A stretch of 51,772 nt of DNA. Source: a virus. Each line of letters begins with the position of its first letter. Position 1 is the first letter of the stretch. Positions 45,729-51,772 of the stretch are shown piece after piece. The stretch spans positions 1 to 51,772 of IMG/VR virus record IMGVR_UViG_3300044834_000093; one strand, 5' to 3'. The translations under genes and the position numbers were made by a program. The notes below the pieces were generated by a model, which worked only from the letters and a program-made list of their open reading frames with translations, searched no databases and was not told where the DNA came from.

Positions 45729-46091
45729 ATGTCTGAACAGAAACTAAGTCTAGGGGGGAAGGGAGTGGAGGCGGGGCCTTACTACGCCAAGGACGGCCTT
45801 GTTTGGAAGCACCCTATTGTAAAAGAGAACAAAGGAGGCGGCACGACTATCACTATCGGCTTCCCCATTTGTGAGCCGCACGACGCTGTAGGAGTAGAAG
45901 CTGCGGAAACCATTGCGGCCTTGATGAACCTCGGTGACGCCGCGCCTGCCATGCAGGCGGCGCTCATCTCAGCTCGACCGTATGTCGAAAGCGCTGCCGA
46001 CGACGCTCTTCCCAATCCTGCTTCCGAAGCACTTGCGTTGCTGGACGCCGCTCTCGCCCTCTCCCAATCCAAGGGAGGGGCGAATGACTGA
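45729..46091 (+). CDS. hypothetical protein, accessory region
   Basis: The 120-residue product has an N-terminal beta-like part (GPYYAKDGLVWKHPIV, TTITIGFPICEPHD) and a helical C-terminal part (AAETIAALMNLGD, SEALALLDAALALSQ). Proteins of this kind are common in mosaic early regions of alphaproteobacterial phages. The end overlaps the next gene by eight bases. Function unknown. Confidence 0.5.
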   Translation: MSEQKLSLGGKGVEAGPYYAKDGLVWKHPIVKENKGGGTTITIGFPICEPHDAVGVEAAETIAALMNLGDAAPAMQAALISARPYVESAADDALPNPASEALALLDAALALSQSKGGAND

Positions 46092-46356
46092 ACCAAATCT
46101 TGGCGAGCCTTGGGCATTCATCGCTCATAAGAAGGGTTGTTTAGGCGGAGTTGCCGCAGCGAACCTAACTGAAAAGGAGCTGCGAGAATTTTTGGGAGAT
46201 TTTGCAGGCAGAGGTTATGCGATCCTCACGGTGCACAGCCGAGACGAATATAGCGCCGCTCTTATGGCTCTTGCCGCCTCCCCATCCCCCGGATCACCAG
46301 CTCAGAGCAAGACGAGCAACGAGGACGCCCTCGCAAAAACGGAAGGCGGCGTTTGA
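46084..46356 (+). CDS. hypothetical protein with shuffled C-terminal linker
   Basis: The 90-residue product has a small ordered domain (PWAFIAHKKGCLGGVAAANL, then FAGRGYAILTVHSRDEY) and a Ser/Pro/Lys-rich tail. The DNA of this tail (CCCCCGGATCACCAG at 46286-46300, then CGAGCAACGAG) repeats the right border found in 46679..47797 and 40341..40844. The tail therefore appears to be a shared linker and not part of the domain. Confidence 0.5.
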   Translation: MTEPNLGEPWAFIAHKKGCLGGVAAANLTEKELREFLGDFAGRGYAILTVHSRDEYSAALMALAASPSPGSPAQSKTSNEDALAKTEGGV

Positions 46357-46682
46357 TGGCCGAATTTCACCGTTCCAAATTGCTGGCGCTGTCTGATGTC
46401 GAAGTCGGGAAGCTGTTTAAGCAGTTCATCGGCCAGATCGACGATTGGGCGAACAAGCAATGGTCAGACAAAGCCGAATTGATAGTGGGGCTTTCTTTTA
46501 TGGCGTGCGCTCAATTGGTGAAGCAGGCGCACGACTGCAACGCTAACACGCTCATGATGACGCTAATGGATGTCACCCTTGAAGGTGGTTCGGCTGGCGA
46601 TTGGAAACTGACACTCAAGCAGATTAAGCCGCCGTCCTGCAAATCTCCCCGCCCCACCCACCCCAGAGGGGAAGTGAAATGA
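46356..46682 (+). CDS. hypothetical helical protein, 108 residues
   Basis: The product contains LLALSDVEVGKLFKQFIGQI and ELIVGLSFMACAQLVKQAHD, a helical pattern, and ends in a Pro/Arg/Lys-rich tail. ATG 46356 overlaps the previous stop as TGATG. It has no recognised family. It overlaps the mosaic gene that follows. Confidence 0.5.
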   Translation: MAEFHRSKLLALSDVEVGKLFKQFIGQIDDWANKQWSDKAELIVGLSFMACAQLVKQAHDCNANTLMMTLMDVTLEGGSAGDWKLTLKQIKPPSCKSPRPTHPRGEVK

Positions 46683-47797
46683 CGGATCTGATCGAGCGGC
46701 TGCCTCCAATTATTTGTTCGCAAGGCGGCATTCCGTACAACAAAGCGCACCTTGACGCCAAGGATGCTCGGATAGCCGAACTGTCAGCCGCCCTCAAAGC
46801 AAAGGCAGCCGCCCTCAAAGGGGAGCGACTTGCCGACGCGATAGAAATCTCTGCGCTCCACGAGCAAGTTAACGCCGCCGAATCCCTACTCGCCTCAGTA
46901 AGAAAGACGGCGATGGAGGAGGCAGCGCAGACTGCGAACGCGGCGAACAGCGATTTCCACGACGAGCAGAAAAGCATGGACTATGTGTTTGGCCACGCTG
47001 ATGCCTGCGACAAAATAGAACGCGCCATCCGCGCCCTCGCTTCTTCCTCTCCCCCAAGAGAAGGGGAGGGAAGTATTAAGCCGGAGACAACGGCCTCCGC
47101 GTTTCCTAGCAGTCTCACCACTGGTGATCAGAGGGTGGAGGATGCTCTTCTCGCTGCGCTGCTAAATGTTCGAAAGATTATCTCAGAAGCGGCGCTGACG
47201 GGGTTCAACTGTAACGATGGCGATTGGGTTGATCGCCTCTTCTTCAGCCAACAGAAAACTAGCGCCGCTATCGCTAGGGCAACAAACAAAGCCCCCGGAT
47301 CACCAGTGGCCAACTCTCCGAGCAACGAGAGGTCATTGTCCCATCCCTCCTCCCCAGACCCAAAGCAGCAAGACCAAAGCCGGTGGCTAAACGATCTACT
47401 CCGGGCCGCCGAAGCATTCCGCGGGGCGATGGTTGAAAGCGGGGCGCTAATCCGCACGCCGCAGAACAAGTATTTGGCGCAATTACGCGCGCTCGAATGC
47501 GCGCTCAATCCGCTGAATTATACTTTCCCGCCAGACCCAAAGCAGCAAGCGGGCGGGCCGGAGGGGTGGCAGTGGGTGCCGAAGGAGCCAACCAAGGAAA
47601 TGATGAACGCCGTTTGGGCGGTCGCGATGGCAGAGCATTATCCAGTCTTTTCTCCTGAAGCTTTATGCAAAATGCACCGCGCCATGCTCGCCGCCTCTCC
47701 CCCGCCACCAGGATCAGCAGCGGGGAGTGGGGAGAACCACGTTGCAAACTCAGTCCAAGAGCAAGCAGCGCCTCGTTCCTCAATGGAGGGCGCATGA
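46679..47797 (+). CDS. mosaic accessory protein built from three phage modules
   Basis: The 372-residue product is a chain of unrelated small modules joined by Ser/Pro-rich linkers. Residues 1-125 hold a helical module (DARIAELSAALKAKAAALKG). Residues 150-205 hold another (VEDALLAALLNVRKIISEAA). Residues 230-280 form a third helical part. Residues 288-345 resemble short phage domains (GWQWVPKEPTKEMMNAVWAV). The linkers repeat: PDPKQQ occurs twice (18 identical bases), and SLTTGDQ/APGSPV flank the second module as in 40341..40844. Lambdoid Ea22-type genes are built in the same way. Function is unknown. Confidence 0.6.
   Translation: MTDLIERLPPIICSQGGIPYNKAHLDAKDARIAELSAALKAKAAALKGERLADAIEISALHEQVNAAESLLASVRKTAMEEAAQTANAANSDFHDEQKSMDYVFGHADACDKIERAIRALASSSPPREGEGSIKPETTASAFPSSLTTGDQRVEDALLAALLNVRKIISEAALTGFNCNDGDWVDRLFFSQQKTSAAIARATNKAPGSPVANSPSNERSLSHPSSPDPKQQDQSRWLNDLLRAAEAFRGAMVESGALIRTPQNKYLAQLRALECALNPLNYTFPPDPKQQAGGPEGWQWVPKEPTKEMMNAVWAVAMAEHYPVFSPEALCKMHRAMLAASPPPPGSAAGSGENHVANSVQEQAAPRSSMEGA
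47086..47309 (+). repeat. border repeats flanking an internal module
   Basis: The left border has GACAACGGCCTCC at 47086-47098 and 24 bases containing CTCACCACTGGTGATCAG at 47109-47132. Both recur with the same spacing at 40346-40358 and 40369-40392. The right border GATCACCAGTGG at 47298-47309 is the exact inverse of CCACTGGTGATC at 47118-47129; it recurs in part at 40795-40804 and 46292-46300. The borders look like ends of an exchangeable cassette. Confidence 0.65.
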
Positions 47798-48306
47798 CGG
47801 ATTTGCTGATCAAACGCAGCGCCATCATCTCGGATTGCGGTCTATACCGTTACGAGGCGCGGCGCATTTGGGATGATAGTTTACCGCCCTACGTGTCGGG
47901 GATGCTCAATCCCTCTATAGCCGATCACGAGATAGATGATCCGACCGTAATTCGGAATTGGCGGCGCGCGGAAGTCAACGGTTGCGGCTCCTTGATCGTT
48001 TGGAATCTGGGGGCAGGCCGCGCAACCGACCCCAATGACTGGAAGGCGATGGGTGATCCTATCGGCCCTCAGAACGATTGGCACATCCGCCGCATTCTAA
48101 CCGAGTGCCGCGAGCGCAGCGGGATTGCCGTAGTCGGGTGGGGTGCGCACGGCTCATTTATGGGGCGGGACCGTAAGGCCCTCAGCATTGCTGCCGATGT
48201 CGGGGTGACCTTCCGCTGCCTTGGCACCACGAAAGATGGGCAGCCTCGCCATCCACTTTACATCGCGAACGCACAGCCTCTTGTCGAATGGAGACGAGCA
48301 GCATGA
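47794..48306 (+). CDS. DUF1643 family protein
   Basis: The 170-residue protein contains YRYEARRIWDDSLPPYVSGM, LNPSIADHEIDDPTVIRNWR, GSLIVWNLGAGRATDPNDW and GPQNDWHIRRIL, which together are the DUF1643 signature. The family is widespread in bacteria and phages; its activity is not established. Conserved Asn/Asp/His residues suggest an enzyme. The start overlaps the mosaic gene as ATGA, and the full domain is intact. Confidence 0.8.
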   Translation: MTDLLIKRSAIISDCGLYRYEARRIWDDSLPPYVSGMLNPSIADHEIDDPTVIRNWRRAEVNGCGSLIVWNLGAGRATDPNDWKAMGDPIGPQNDWHIRRILTECRERSGIAVVGWGAHGSFMGRDRKALSIAADVGVTFRCLGTTKDGQPRHPLYIANAQPLVEWRRAA

Positions 48307-48677
48307 CAACGAAACCAATTGAGGAACGCGAGGCCGGCTGCTTTGCCTCTGAAAGACCAACGCAGGTCTCCCCCGCCTTCGCAGAAATGGTCGAGGCGCT
48401 GAAGGTTGCGGAAGATACGATCAAAGGGCACTTTCAGGACGATTGTGGCGATTGTTGTGCTGCACTTGCAGTGATCAGCGCCGCCCTCTCCCGCTCCCCT
48501 CAATCAGCGCCGGTTAGGAAGGTGGGGGAGGAGGAGATTGCGCGGGTGATCGCGAAATGGCGGTTCGAGACGATAGCTGCATTCGACGAAATGACAACAA
48601 CACCAAGCAAAGTAACGGAGCCGGATAGAAGCCTAGCCCGCGCCGTCCTTCGTCTCCTAGCAGAAAGGGAGGGGTAG
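48303..48677 (+). CDS. hypothetical protein, 124 residues
   Basis: The product has SPAFAEMVEALKVAEDTIKG followed by CGDCCAALAVISAALSRSP, a common helical module of phage accessory proteins, then KVGEEEIARVIAKWRFETIA. The second half resembles similar helical modules in neighbours, joined by a Ser/Pro linker. It is probably another mosaic product. ATG 48303 overlaps the DUF1643 stop. Confidence 0.5.
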   Translation: MTTKPIEEREAGCFASERPTQVSPAFAEMVEALKVAEDTIKGHFQDDCGDCCAALAVISAALSRSPQSAPVRKVGEEEIARVIAKWRFETIAAFDEMTTTPSKVTEPDRSLARAVLRLLAEREG

Positions 48678-48740
48678 ATGCGCATCACCTCTGAGACATG
48701 CAAACCGTGTTCGCCGTGCGCGACTTACTCAGCGGCATGA
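48678..48740 (+). CDS. 20-codon Cys-containing frame
   Basis: ATG 48678 follows GGAGGGGTAG directly after the previous stop. The peptide (MRITSETCKPCSPCATYSAA) has three Cys spaced C..C..C. It could be a micro-protein with metal-binding potential or a chance frame. Confidence is low. Confidence 0.3.
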   Translation: MRITSETCKPCSPCATYSAA

Positions 48741-48746
48741 TTGAGA

Positions 48747-49214
48747 ATGGGAAATGAACCACACTGGTTCCTCACAAAGGATGGAGACGTGTCTTGTTAC
48801 TCGCTCTTCGAGCGACACTATTCATCCGTCAAGAACCGGAACCGTAAGCAGCGGCAGTTCGTCGGACCAGGAGAAAACATCGTCCTCAGAACAGCGCGAG
48901 CTGATGCCATGTTCGTCTGGCGAAAATATATCGACGACACAGAGCCGAAGCAGAAAGGCATCGAGTGCGCGGTGTTCCGAAACGAGGGCGAAATCCTCTC
49001 GTCCGAGCTTATCCGACAGGCTGACGCCGTTGCTGATTGCGCGTGGCCTGGTGAAAGGCACTACACCAAAGTCAATCCGCCGGCAGTTAGGAGCCGAAAC
49101 CCGGGCTTCTGCTTTATGGCCGCTGGATGGAGGAAATGCGGAATGACAAAGGGGGGATTGTTAATCCTCGAAAGAAGCACATACCCCCGCGCGACGGACG
49201 CACCGGCCAAATAG
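48747..49214 (+). CDS. conserved phage protein, unknown function
   Basis: The 155-residue product contains LFERHYSSVKNRNRKQRQFV, GPGENIVLRTARADAMFVWR, ECAVFRNEGEILSSELIRQA and PGERHYTKVNPPAVRSRNPG. This is a recognisable conserved phage protein with a 'GPGE..VLRT..ADA.FVWRK' core that may be an enzyme, but its reaction is unknown. ATG 48747 is chosen; TTG 48741 is possible. Confidence 0.65.
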   Translation: MGNEPHWFLTKDGDVSCYSLFERHYSSVKNRNRKQRQFVGPGENIVLRTARADAMFVWRKYIDDTEPKQKGIECAVFRNEGEILSSELIRQADAVADCAWPGERHYTKVNPPAVRSRNPGFCFMAAGWRKCGMTKGGLLILERSTYPRATDAPAK

Positions 49215-49229
49215 AAGGATGAAGGAAAG

Positions 49230-49679
49230 ATGAAAGAGTTGATCGCCAAATTAGAGAATGCTCACGGACCAAGCCGAGAATTGGATTGTGCTATCGCGGT
49301 TGCTGTCGGCTGGTTCGTCGCTCATCCCGGCCAAAAGTCCGAGCCGGTGGATTACGTTGATGTGCGGCAGCCCGGCCAGAACACTTGGCCTGGTTACGGC
49401 GGCGATCAGCTTGTCCCACGCTTGACAGAATTTATCGACGACGCGCTGACGCTGATGCCAAAAAAGTTGCCTGAGCATTCCGAAATCAACATCAGCATCG
49501 AAGGTGACCGCTCTTTTACGAGCGTGTCCATCGACGTGCGTGGAGAACATTCGATGGCCGACACGGTAGCGGAAGGCTCGGCGTCAGCCCCAGCCCTCGC
49601 CATCTGTATTACCGCGCTGAAAGCTAGCGCTGCCATCTCCGCCGCAACCACGCCCGACGCGCAGGGCAGGACGGGATGA
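49230..49679 (+). CDS. phage ABA-sandwich-like protein
   Basis: The 149-residue product opens MKELIAKLENAHGPSRELDC and has VPRLTEFIDDALTLMPKKL and a C-terminal SAPALAICITALKAS. This is the layout of the phage ABA-sandwich domain, a small fold of unknown role frequent in tailed phages. ATG 49230 has GAAGGATGAAGGAAAG upstream, a good ribosome site. Confidence 0.65.
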   Translation: MKELIAKLENAHGPSRELDCAIAVAVGWFVAHPGQKSEPVDYVDVRQPGQNTWPGYGGDQLVPRLTEFIDDALTLMPKKLPEHSEINISIEGDRSFTSVSIDVRGEHSMADTVAEGSASAPALAICITALKASAAISAATTPDAQGRTG

Positions 49680-50098
49680 GAAAAATGAGCAGGTCTGGAT
49701 ACGTCGAAGATATGGAAGATCAGTGGCAGCTAATCAGATGGCGCGGTGCCGTGAATCAAGCAATCAAAGGTGCTCGCGGCCAAGCCTTCCTGAAGGAAAT
49801 GCTTGCTGCCTTGGATGCTCTGCCGGAGAAAAAACTGATCGCCGGAGAACTGGAAGAAGATGGCGCGGTGTGCGCGCTCGGCGCTGTCGGAAAGGCACGC
49901 GGCATTAACATGGAGGGGCTTGACCCCGAAGAGAGCGAAAAAGTTGCTGCGGTCTTTGGTATCGCTCCGGCCCTCGCGATGGAGGTCGTCTACATGAATG
50001 ACGAGCGTTGCTTCGGCACGCCGGAAAACCGCTATGCGGAAATGAAGGGATGGATAGAAGCAAATATTTTGCCAGCCCCCATCGAGGCAAAGCGATAG
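49676..50098 (+). CDS. conserved phage hypothetical protein
   Basis: The 140-residue product contains AIKGARGQAFLKEMLAALDA, LIAGELEEDGAVCALGAVGK and ALAMEVVYMNDERCFGTPEN. This pattern is widely shared among siphovirus and podovirus early proteins and has no assigned function. Its last codons (IEAKR) lie in the first copy of a 29-bp direct repeat. The start overlaps the upstream stop. Confidence 0.65.
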   Translation: MRKMSRSGYVEDMEDQWQLIRWRGAVNQAIKGARGQAFLKEMLAALDALPEKKLIAGELEEDGAVCALGAVGKARGINMEGLDPEESEKVAAVFGIAPALAMEVVYMNDERCFGTPENRYAEMKGWIEANILPAPIEAKR

Positions 50099-50447
50099 CT
50101 GCGCATGGCCAGGAAGGGATGAGAAGATGGTAGACGACGAACTGACTTCTGAAGGAACGCGGTTGGTGAAAGCGTGGCTTGGTGCACAGGACGAGGTAGA
50201 GCGCGCGAAGTCGCGTCTTAGAAGCGCGGAGTGCGATCTGGCAAACACGCAGAAAGCCCTCGCAAAATGGATGCTGCCGGAAGACGCGAAGCCAGGAGAA
50301 AAAATCGCCGTTTGGTATGTGGATTCGCTCATCCAGGTAGAGGTGCCGCTTCAGGGACACATGACCATACCTGTTACAATTCGCAAGCGAGGCAGGAGCC
50401 TTCATGCTCGCTGACCAAATCGAGGCAAAGCGATAGCTGCGCATGGC
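50081..50447 (+). repeat. pair of 29-bp direct repeats bounding one gene
   Basis: A 29-base sequence beginning ATCGAGGCAAAGCGATAG occurs perfectly at 50081-50109 and 50419-50447. The first copy covers the 3' end of 49676..50098; the second covers the approach to the excisionase gene. The gene 50127..50414 lies between them. Deletion between the copies would join the two flanking genes cleanly. Confidence 0.85.
50127..50414 (+). CDS. hypothetical coiled-coil protein within direct repeats
   Basis: The 95-residue product has a charged helix (DEVERAKSRLRSAECDLANT) and a beta-like end (KIAVWYVDSLIQVEVPLQGH). I do not recognise it. ATG 50127 follows GGATGAGAAG. It is the sole gene between two 29-bp direct repeats, so it is probably a recent insertion next to the integration module. 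Confidence 0.55.
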   Translation: MVDDELTSEGTRLVKAWLGAQDEVERAKSRLRSAECDLANTQKALAKWMLPEDAKPGEKIAVWYVDSLIQVEVPLQGHMTIPVTIRKRGRSLHAR

Positions 50448-50751
50448 AGATGAGCAAGGTCCGGTGAAGAAAAGTTTGTCAACTATCGGCATCGCGCCTC
50501 GGCTCCTGACGCGGGAGCAAGCGGCAGCCTATTGTCAAGTCTCGACCGAGATTTTTATTGCTCGCTGCCCGGTACGCCCTGTGAAGATGGGGGAAACAGT
50601 GCGTTCACACCGATGGGACATCAAAGAACTGGACCGATGGCTTGACAGCCTCTCCGGCGAAGCCCCGACAATCGCCTCGAACGGTCAACAGTGGATCGAT
50701 CGGCTCGGGGGAACTAATGAGGGTGGTCGTGCGCGGCGTGAAACAGTATAG
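50443..50751 (+). CDS. excisionase, AlpA/HTH_17 type
   Basis: The 102-residue protein has one MerR/AlpA-like HTH: LLTREQAAAYCQVSTEIFIA, then PVRPVKMGETVRSHRWDIKE and LDRWLDSLSG. Such proteins bind attachment-site arms and steer the integrase to excision, and may also regulate. It overlaps the integrase start by 35 bases, the usual Xis-Int arrangement. The ATG lies inside the second copy of the 29-bp repeat. Confidence 0.75.
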   Translation: MADEQGPVKKSLSTIGIAPRLLTREQAAAYCQVSTEIFIARCPVRPVKMGETVRSHRWDIKELDRWLDSLSGEAPTIASNGQQWIDRLGGTNEGGRARRETV

Positions 50752-51772
50752 GTCAAAAGGAAAGACCTATTGCTATCACCGGCTGACCGGCAAGCGCATT
50801 GCCGCCGCGCCAGGAACAGCAGAGTTTTTTGCCGAGATCGAAGGGCTGAACTCGGCAACAAAACTAATCCTGCCGCGCGCTGGCACCCTCGGAATGCTGC
50901 TCGGTAAATACCGAGCGAGCGTCAAATTTGCTGAGCTAGCGCCGCGCACGCAAGCCGACTATCGCCGGATCATGGATTGGCTGAAGCCGCTGGACACAAT
51001 GGCGCTCTCAATCATCACACCGCCGTTCGCCGCAGGGTTACGCGACAAGGCCAAGGCTGCACATAAATACCGTTTCGCCAATTACGTTCTGTCCGTGCTG
51101 TCGGCGGCGCTGAGCTGGGGTGCGGAGCATGGCCACATCGATACCAATACGATCAAGGGTCACGTCAAGAAAGCTCCACGACCCAAGGGCATGCCGCAGC
51201 GTAATCGTCCATGGACAACGGATGAGCGCAACACTGTTTTGCAAGAGGCACCGCTGCATCTGAAGGTGCCGGTGGCCATGATGCGATGGGCTGGACTGCG
51301 AACCGGCGATGCACTGATTGCGCCAAAATCATCCTTCGACGGAACAGCCATCGAAATCAGGACAGGCAAAACCGGCCAGCTCGTATGGCTCCCCTGCCCG
51401 GTTCCACTAAGGGCGGTCCTTAAGGCGGCTCTCACTAAGCATCCTAACGCGATCACGCTGGCGACGACATCTAGAGGGCGGCCTTGGACCGGCGGTGGCT
51501 TCCGGGCTTCTCTGGCGAAGTTCCTGGGGAAGCTGGTGGCGGCGGGGCGGATCGGGAAGGGGCTGTCACCGCACGGCCTACGACATTCCATGGCCGTCGA
51601 TTTGCGGGAACTAGGCTTTGATGAACGCACCATTGCCGACTTCCTCGGCCAATCTCAAATTGAAACGGCTCGCGGCTATGCTCGCGGTGCCGATCTACGA
51701 AAAAAGATGACGGCGACGGTGAAAAAGTTAGACATCAGCTTTAAATCTGCAAAGAAATCGGTAGCGGGTTAG
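50717..51772 (+). CDS. int: tyrosine-family integrase
   Basis: The 351-residue recombinase has an N-terminal SAM-like/core-binding part (residues 60-150, LGMLLGKYRASVKFAELAPR) and a C-terminal catalytic domain. Catalytic residues appear as Arg in WAGLRTGDAL, His-Leu-Arg in SPHGLRHSMA and Tyr in ETARGYARGADL; the position often occupied by His/Trp (LGHS) is Gln here (LGQS). It should integrate and excise the phage at a host site. ATG 50717 has GGGGGA upstream; the longer frame is the excisionase gene in another frame. The gene ends on the last base of the window, so the attachment site probably lies just outside. Confidence 0.92.
   Translation: MRVVVRGVKQYRSKGKTYCYHRLTGKRIAAAPGTAEFFAEIEGLNSATKLILPRAGTLGMLLGKYRASVKFAELAPRTQADYRRIMDWLKPLDTMALSIITPPFAAGLRDKAKAAHKYRFANYVLSVLSAALSWGAEHGHIDTNTIKGHVKKAPRPKGMPQRNRPWTTDERNTVLQEAPLHLKVPVAMMRWAGLRTGDALIAPKSSFDGTAIEIRTGKTGQLVWLPCPVPLRAVLKAALTKHPNAITLATTSRGRPWTGGGFRASLAKFLGKLVAAGRIGKGLSPHGLRHSMAVDLRELGFDERTIADFLGQSQIETARGYARGADLRKKMTATVKKLDISFKSAKKSVAG

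Overview
The window reads as an essentially complete temperate phage genome or prophage of an alphaproteobacterium. Many of the small proteins (DUF3309, DUF2335, DUF6527, Cys-rich secreted proteins) resemble families common in Hyphomicrobiales of the Bradyrhizobium/Afipia group; that host assignment is inference. Both ends fall exactly on stop codons, so the edges were probably cut at gene boundaries and no attachment sites are visible.

The virion is inferred to be short-tailed (podovirus-like). The leftward block at 10.8-34.8 kb encodes small and large terminase, a P22-type portal, scaffold, major capsid protein, a small head protein, an adaptor, a P22 gp10-like tail hub, a protein with a C-terminal S74 self-cleaving chaperone, two large internal/ejection-type proteins (one with a T4-type lysozyme domain) and a tail fibre. 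There is no tape measure, tail tube or sheath. Inside this block lies a protein joining a DUF115/Maf-like glycosyltransferase-type domain to a SAM methyltransferase. Downstream come an M15-like endolysin, a holin and small membrane proteins.

The replication block (35-38.5 kb, leftward) contains a DUF1376 initiator-like gene carrying four phased copies of an 11-bp iteron, and a stand-alone DnaA domain IV protein. A lambda-like control region sits at 39.3-40.3 kb. It has two divergent XRE regulators with nearly the same recognition helix, and two copies of one 20-bp promoter/operator in opposite orientation. One copy fires the probably leaderless repressor and the other fires the rightward operon.

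The rightward block (40.3-51.8 kb) is a tightly overlapped chain of small accessory genes (HNH proteins, zinc-finger, DUF1643, phage ABA-sandwich) ending in an AlpA-type excisionase and a tyrosine integrase. Short direct and inverted repeats at gene borders suggest repeated cassette exchange.

The left 10.7 kb is accessory. It holds a DNA methyltransferase-endonuclease fusion, a second full lysis cassette (NlpC/P60-like endolysin, holin, overlapping spanins), a tRNA-Gln(CUG) and a two-gene module present twice in inverted orientation on either side of the tRNA. The phage therefore carries two lysis modules plus a virion lysozyme.
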